Under the pieces are notes generated by a model. The model did not search any database. It saw only the letters and a program-made list of their open reading frames with translations, and was not told the origin of the DNA. DNA of 64,000 bases from positions 97,054,708 to 97,118,707 of the forward strand of contig OX104127.1 in NCBI GenBank assembly GCA_944470555.2. The letters are read 5' to 3'. Shown piece by piece: positions 60,871 to 64,000 of this stretch. Within the stretch, counting starts at the first letter, position 1, and every line of letters starts with the position of its first letter. A program made the translations under genes and the position numbers. Source of the stretch: Heterobilharzia americana (taxonomy: Eukaryota; Platyhelminthes; Trematoda; Strigeidida; Schistosomatidae).

Positions 60871-61679
60871 ATGTCCTTAGACTGTCATAATCAAGACTTT
60901 TCGAGTTTAGGGTCCGTGGGTGCCATTACTCTTCTTATGCCTTGTTTTAAGTCTAATGCCCTGCAATTGTGGTCTGTCCGTCTAGAACATTTCTTCATGG
61001 CCAATCATATAACTTCACAAAACACAAAGTTCGGATACACAAGCTCTGTTTTGCCGGAAGAAGTGGCTGAACAAGTAAGGGAGACACTATTAGAGCCCCA
61101 CCCAGACACACCCTATGATGTTTTGAAGCAGGAGGTGCTGAAAGCCACTTCGTTATCTGACCAGAAGGCTGTCGACCAACTACTAAGTAGCATATGCCTC
61201 GGTGACAGAACGCCTTCACAACTTAAGCGACATATGCAAAGTCTGCTGAAAGATAGGAACGTAGACAACCGTTTATTCTACCAGCTCTGGCTGCGGAGAC
61301 TTCATGCATTCAGCAGATATTAGCTGTCGGAGATGCGGACACTGACACTGACAGGTTGGCTGACATCGCTGACCGTATGTACGAAAGGATGCCTAAACCG
61401 GTTGAAAATATTGCTGAGCCAACGCAAAACGACCGAGTGGCCGCTTTAGAGAGGAAGATCGACATACTTACAGGACAACTGACGGCTTTGCAGTTAAACC
61501 GGTCACCGAAGTTCTGTAGAAGCAGATCCCGTAGTCGTGATAGGACCACGAGTAGAACTGCGTCTAAAAGTAGCGCGTGCTGGTATCACAAGAAGTTTGG
61601 CAGTAAAGCACGTTGTTGTTTGTTACCATGCGATTTTAAAACCTTTTCATCGGCAAACGGAAAGGCCGGCGATCAGTGA
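60871..61679 (+). pseudogene. Gypsy gag
   Basis: The probable start is ATG 60871 ('MSLDCHNQDF'); upstream in-frame codons encode a hydrophobic stretch unlike gag. The N-terminal domain has 'WSVRLEHFF' and 'TTSVLPEEVAEQV'-like spacing with 'PYDVLKQEVLKAT', typical of CsRn1-clade capsid. A shift near 61305 ends the frame at 61323; the next frame continues ('LADIADRMYERM') to 61679. It contains the box 'CWYHKKFGSKARCC' near 61579, a Cys-His arrangement characteristic of that clade instead of the usual CCHC knuckle. Confidence 0.85.
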
Positions 61680-64000
61680 CGACTGCTGTCGCCGGCGTAC
61701 AACAACACAGTCGTTTGTTTCGAGTGACGGATAGGAAGACTGGAGCTCAGTTTCTGGTTGACACTGGAGCGGAAGTGAGCGTGATCCCACCCACACCTTC
61801 CGAAAAACGCCATCCCAACCCAACTTTGGTACTACAAGCGGCAAATAGATCTGCTATTACTACATATGGGACCAGAATTTTGATCCTAGACATTGGCTTT
61901 CATACACCATTCCAGTGGGAATTCGTCATAGCTGACATATCGTCGCCTATCATTGGCATGGATTTCCTTCAACACTACGAACTATTGGTCGACTCTAGTC
62001 GCCATAGACTAGTCAGCCGTAATGGTGAATTTTCTATCACCGGTATCGTACGGAGACAAAAACAATAAACTTAGTCGTAGCTCCAATAAACAACACTTCC
62101 GAGTACGATATCCTTCTGCGAGAATTTCCCGAGCTCACTCAAACGGATTACACGAAGTCCTCTCCAAAACACACGGTGACGCACCATATTCTTACAAAAG
62201 GTCCTCCAGTCTCATCAAAACCTCGACGCTTAGACCCTAAAAAGCTGCAGATAGCAAAACAGGAATTTGATAAACTTCTAAAGTTGGGAGTTATACGCCC
62301 TTCCAAAGCCCATGGTCATCACCCCTGCATATGGTACCTAAAAAAGCATCAGGGGAAATACGGCCTTGCGGTGATTATCGAGCGTTGAATAAGCGTACGG
62401 TCCCTGATAAGTATCCAATTCCTCACATACATGATTTTATGAACTCTATGACAAAAGTAAATATTTTTTCCAAGATTGACCTCGTGCGAGCTTACTATCA
62501 CATTCCTGTGGAACCCAATGATGTTCCTAAGACGGCCATCACTACCCCTTCGGACTATTCGAATTTATTCGTATGCCGTTTGGTTTGACAAATGCTGCTC
62601 AAACATTCCAAAGATTTATAGATCAGGTACTCCATGGCTTACCTTTCGTCAGTGCATACATAGATGACTTAATAGTAGCTAGCGCATCTGAAACAGAGCA
62701 CCTGCAACATCTGAGGACGCTTTTCGAACGACTGCGTGAATATGGCATTACAATCAATCCGCAGAAATGCGAATTTGGCAAGGAATCCCTACAGTTTTTG
62801 GGTCACATTGTTAATGCCAACGGTGTTAAACCGGTTCCGCAAGAAGTAGATGCAATTCGAGAATATCCTGTTCCAGACTCGTTTCGAAAGCTGCGAAGAT
62901 TTCTGGGGTTAATAAACTTCTATCGACGTTTCATACCTAAATGTGCTGAAGTAGCCCAACCGCTGACAGATTTATTGCAAGGACGAGCCAAAGTGTTTCA
63001 CATGACCCAAGCGGCCCATGATGCTTTTGACAAACTGAAGCTGGCTCTAAGTTCTGAAACTCTTCTCTCTCGTCGTGATTCAGAAGCACCACTAGCCATC
63101 ATGACAGACGCTTCAAATGTTGCGGTAGGCGCAGTACTACAACAGTTTGTTCACGGTCAGTGGGAACCATTATCTTTCTTCTCGAAACGACTTAATGCTT
63201 CTCAATCGCGATACAGTACATTCGGCAGAGAGCTACTGGCGATTTACTTGGCTATCAAGCACTTCAGATATATGCTCGAAGGGTACTCATTTATAGTATT
63301 CACCGACCATAAGCCACTCACAAAAGCAATTGATGCAAAGCATGACAACTACTCGCCCCGAGAAATTCGACATTTAGAATTTATTTCACAATTCACTTCA
63401 GATATAAGGTATATCAAAGGCAGCAAAAATGAGGCAGCTGATGCTTTGTCTCGTATGTACGTAAACGTCTTAGAACGTGACCGTATTGACCTAGCAGAAA
63501 TGGCAAAGTTGCAGGCCACGGATGAGGACTTGAAACATTTGAAAAACAATGTGAACACCTCATTACGTCTTGAAGAAGTGACACTTGATGACTCTGTATC
63601 CATCACCTGTGATGTATCCAAGGGTAAACCGCCCCGTTTGTGCCTTTATCAATGAGACGATTAGTCTTCTCTAAGATGCATGGCATTTCACATCCTGGTA
63701 TTCGAGCTACGGTGAAGTTAATTACTGACCGATACGTCTGGCCAAAGATGAATCGAGATCTTCGACAGTGGTCCAGAGCTTGTTTAGCGTGCCAGCGATC
63801 GAAAGTGCAAAGACATATTCTTTCACCTACGGGAAGATTTTCCCACCGGATGGCAGATTTGACCATATACACGTTGACATCGTTGGACCACTACCTCCGT
63901 CAAATGGTTTTAGCTACATTTTAACATGTGTAGACCGATTCACGAGATGGCCAGTGGCAATACCTCTGCAGGATATATCTGCCGAAACAGTAGCGAGAAA
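61676..64000 (+). pseudogene. Gypsy pol: protease, RT, RNase H, partial integrase
   Basis: Protease carries 'FLVDTGAEVSVIPP' at about 61750. RT blocks are 'GVIRPSKA' at 62287, '[15 protein letters not shown]' at 62357, '[15 protein letters not shown]' at 62467, '[16 protein letters not shown]' at 62570 and the catalytic 'AYIDDLIVA' at 62655. The RNase H domain has 'MTDASNVAVGAVLQQ' near 63102 and 'VFTDHKPLT' at 63298. Integrase shows the H-H-C-C zinc module ('MHGISH', 'ACLACQ') at 63676-63795 and the first catalytic Asp in 'HVDIVGPLPP' near 63873. Frames break near 62060, 62305, 62548, 63630 and 63835. From 62573 to 63655 the frame is open for 360 codons. The start overlaps the end of gag, so gag-pol joining could be a natural shift or decay. 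Confidence 0.9.

Larger units (their letters stand above)
60801..64000 (+). mobile_element. Ty3/Gypsy LTR retrotransposon, CsRn1-type, cut by window edge
   Basis: Gag, protease, RT, RNase H and the first part of integrase follow in the order of Gypsy elements. The Gag Cys/His box is of the CsRn1 type. At least six single-base-scale frameshifts are visible. The 3' end and 3' LTR lie beyond 64000. Confidence 0.9.

Noticed and set aside
1..64000. CRISPR arrays, operons, bacterial promoters, phage genes
   Set aside because: The sequence is clearly eukaryotic, with spliced genes and retrotransposons. No regularly spaced repeats were seen.

Overview
This looks like a piece of a repeat-rich, A+T-rich flatworm genome, most likely a schistosome or close relative. 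The evidence is the mix of mobile elements: RTE-like and CR1-like non-LTR retrotransposons, a CsRn1-type Ty3/Gypsy element, and a SINE carrying a type I hammerhead ribozyme of the schistosome Sm-alpha kind. Two host genes have very short or very long introns. Species assignment is inference; no ribosomal or mitochondrial marker is present.

Two host genes can be assembled exon by exon. (1) A complete dolichyldiphosphatase (DOLPP1 orthologue, + strand, 25446-28576): seven exons, 216 codons, all three PAP2 phosphatase motifs, and five introns of only 31-36 bp followed by one of 2.3 kb. (2) The last three coding exons of the NatB catalytic subunit NAA20 (- strand, 48023 to 36694), with introns of 7.1 and 3.6 kb. 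Its first exon was not found. The two genes are convergent.

The rest is nearly all retroelement sequence. Two almost identical 3.2-kb RTE copies lie in opposite orientations (8998-12222 minus; 42251-45477 plus). Each has a perfect 12-bp target-site duplication, and each is broken by different small indels. The second sits inside the 7.1-kb NAA20 intron, within an older element. That older RTE-like family ('family B') occurs as about ten decayed fragments, nearly all on the minus strand. CR1-like remnants lie at about 6.1-7.5, 13.7-14.4, 22.6-23.6, 24.6-25.3 and 55.4-59.4 kb; the last is nearly full length with ORF1 and ORF2. A Gypsy element starts near 60.8 kb and runs off the right edge.

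The most unusual structures are: a fold-back pair of hammerhead SINEs at 49.37-49.96 kb with a 315-bp head-to-tail period; the chain of micro-introns in DOLPP1; a 490-bp block 99.6% identical between two otherwise diverged family-B copies; a 222-bp inverted repeat (220/222) around a CR1 remnant; and two CR1 copies that differ by one deletion between short direct repeats. About 14.5-18.4 and 18.8-22.3 kb contain nothing I can name.
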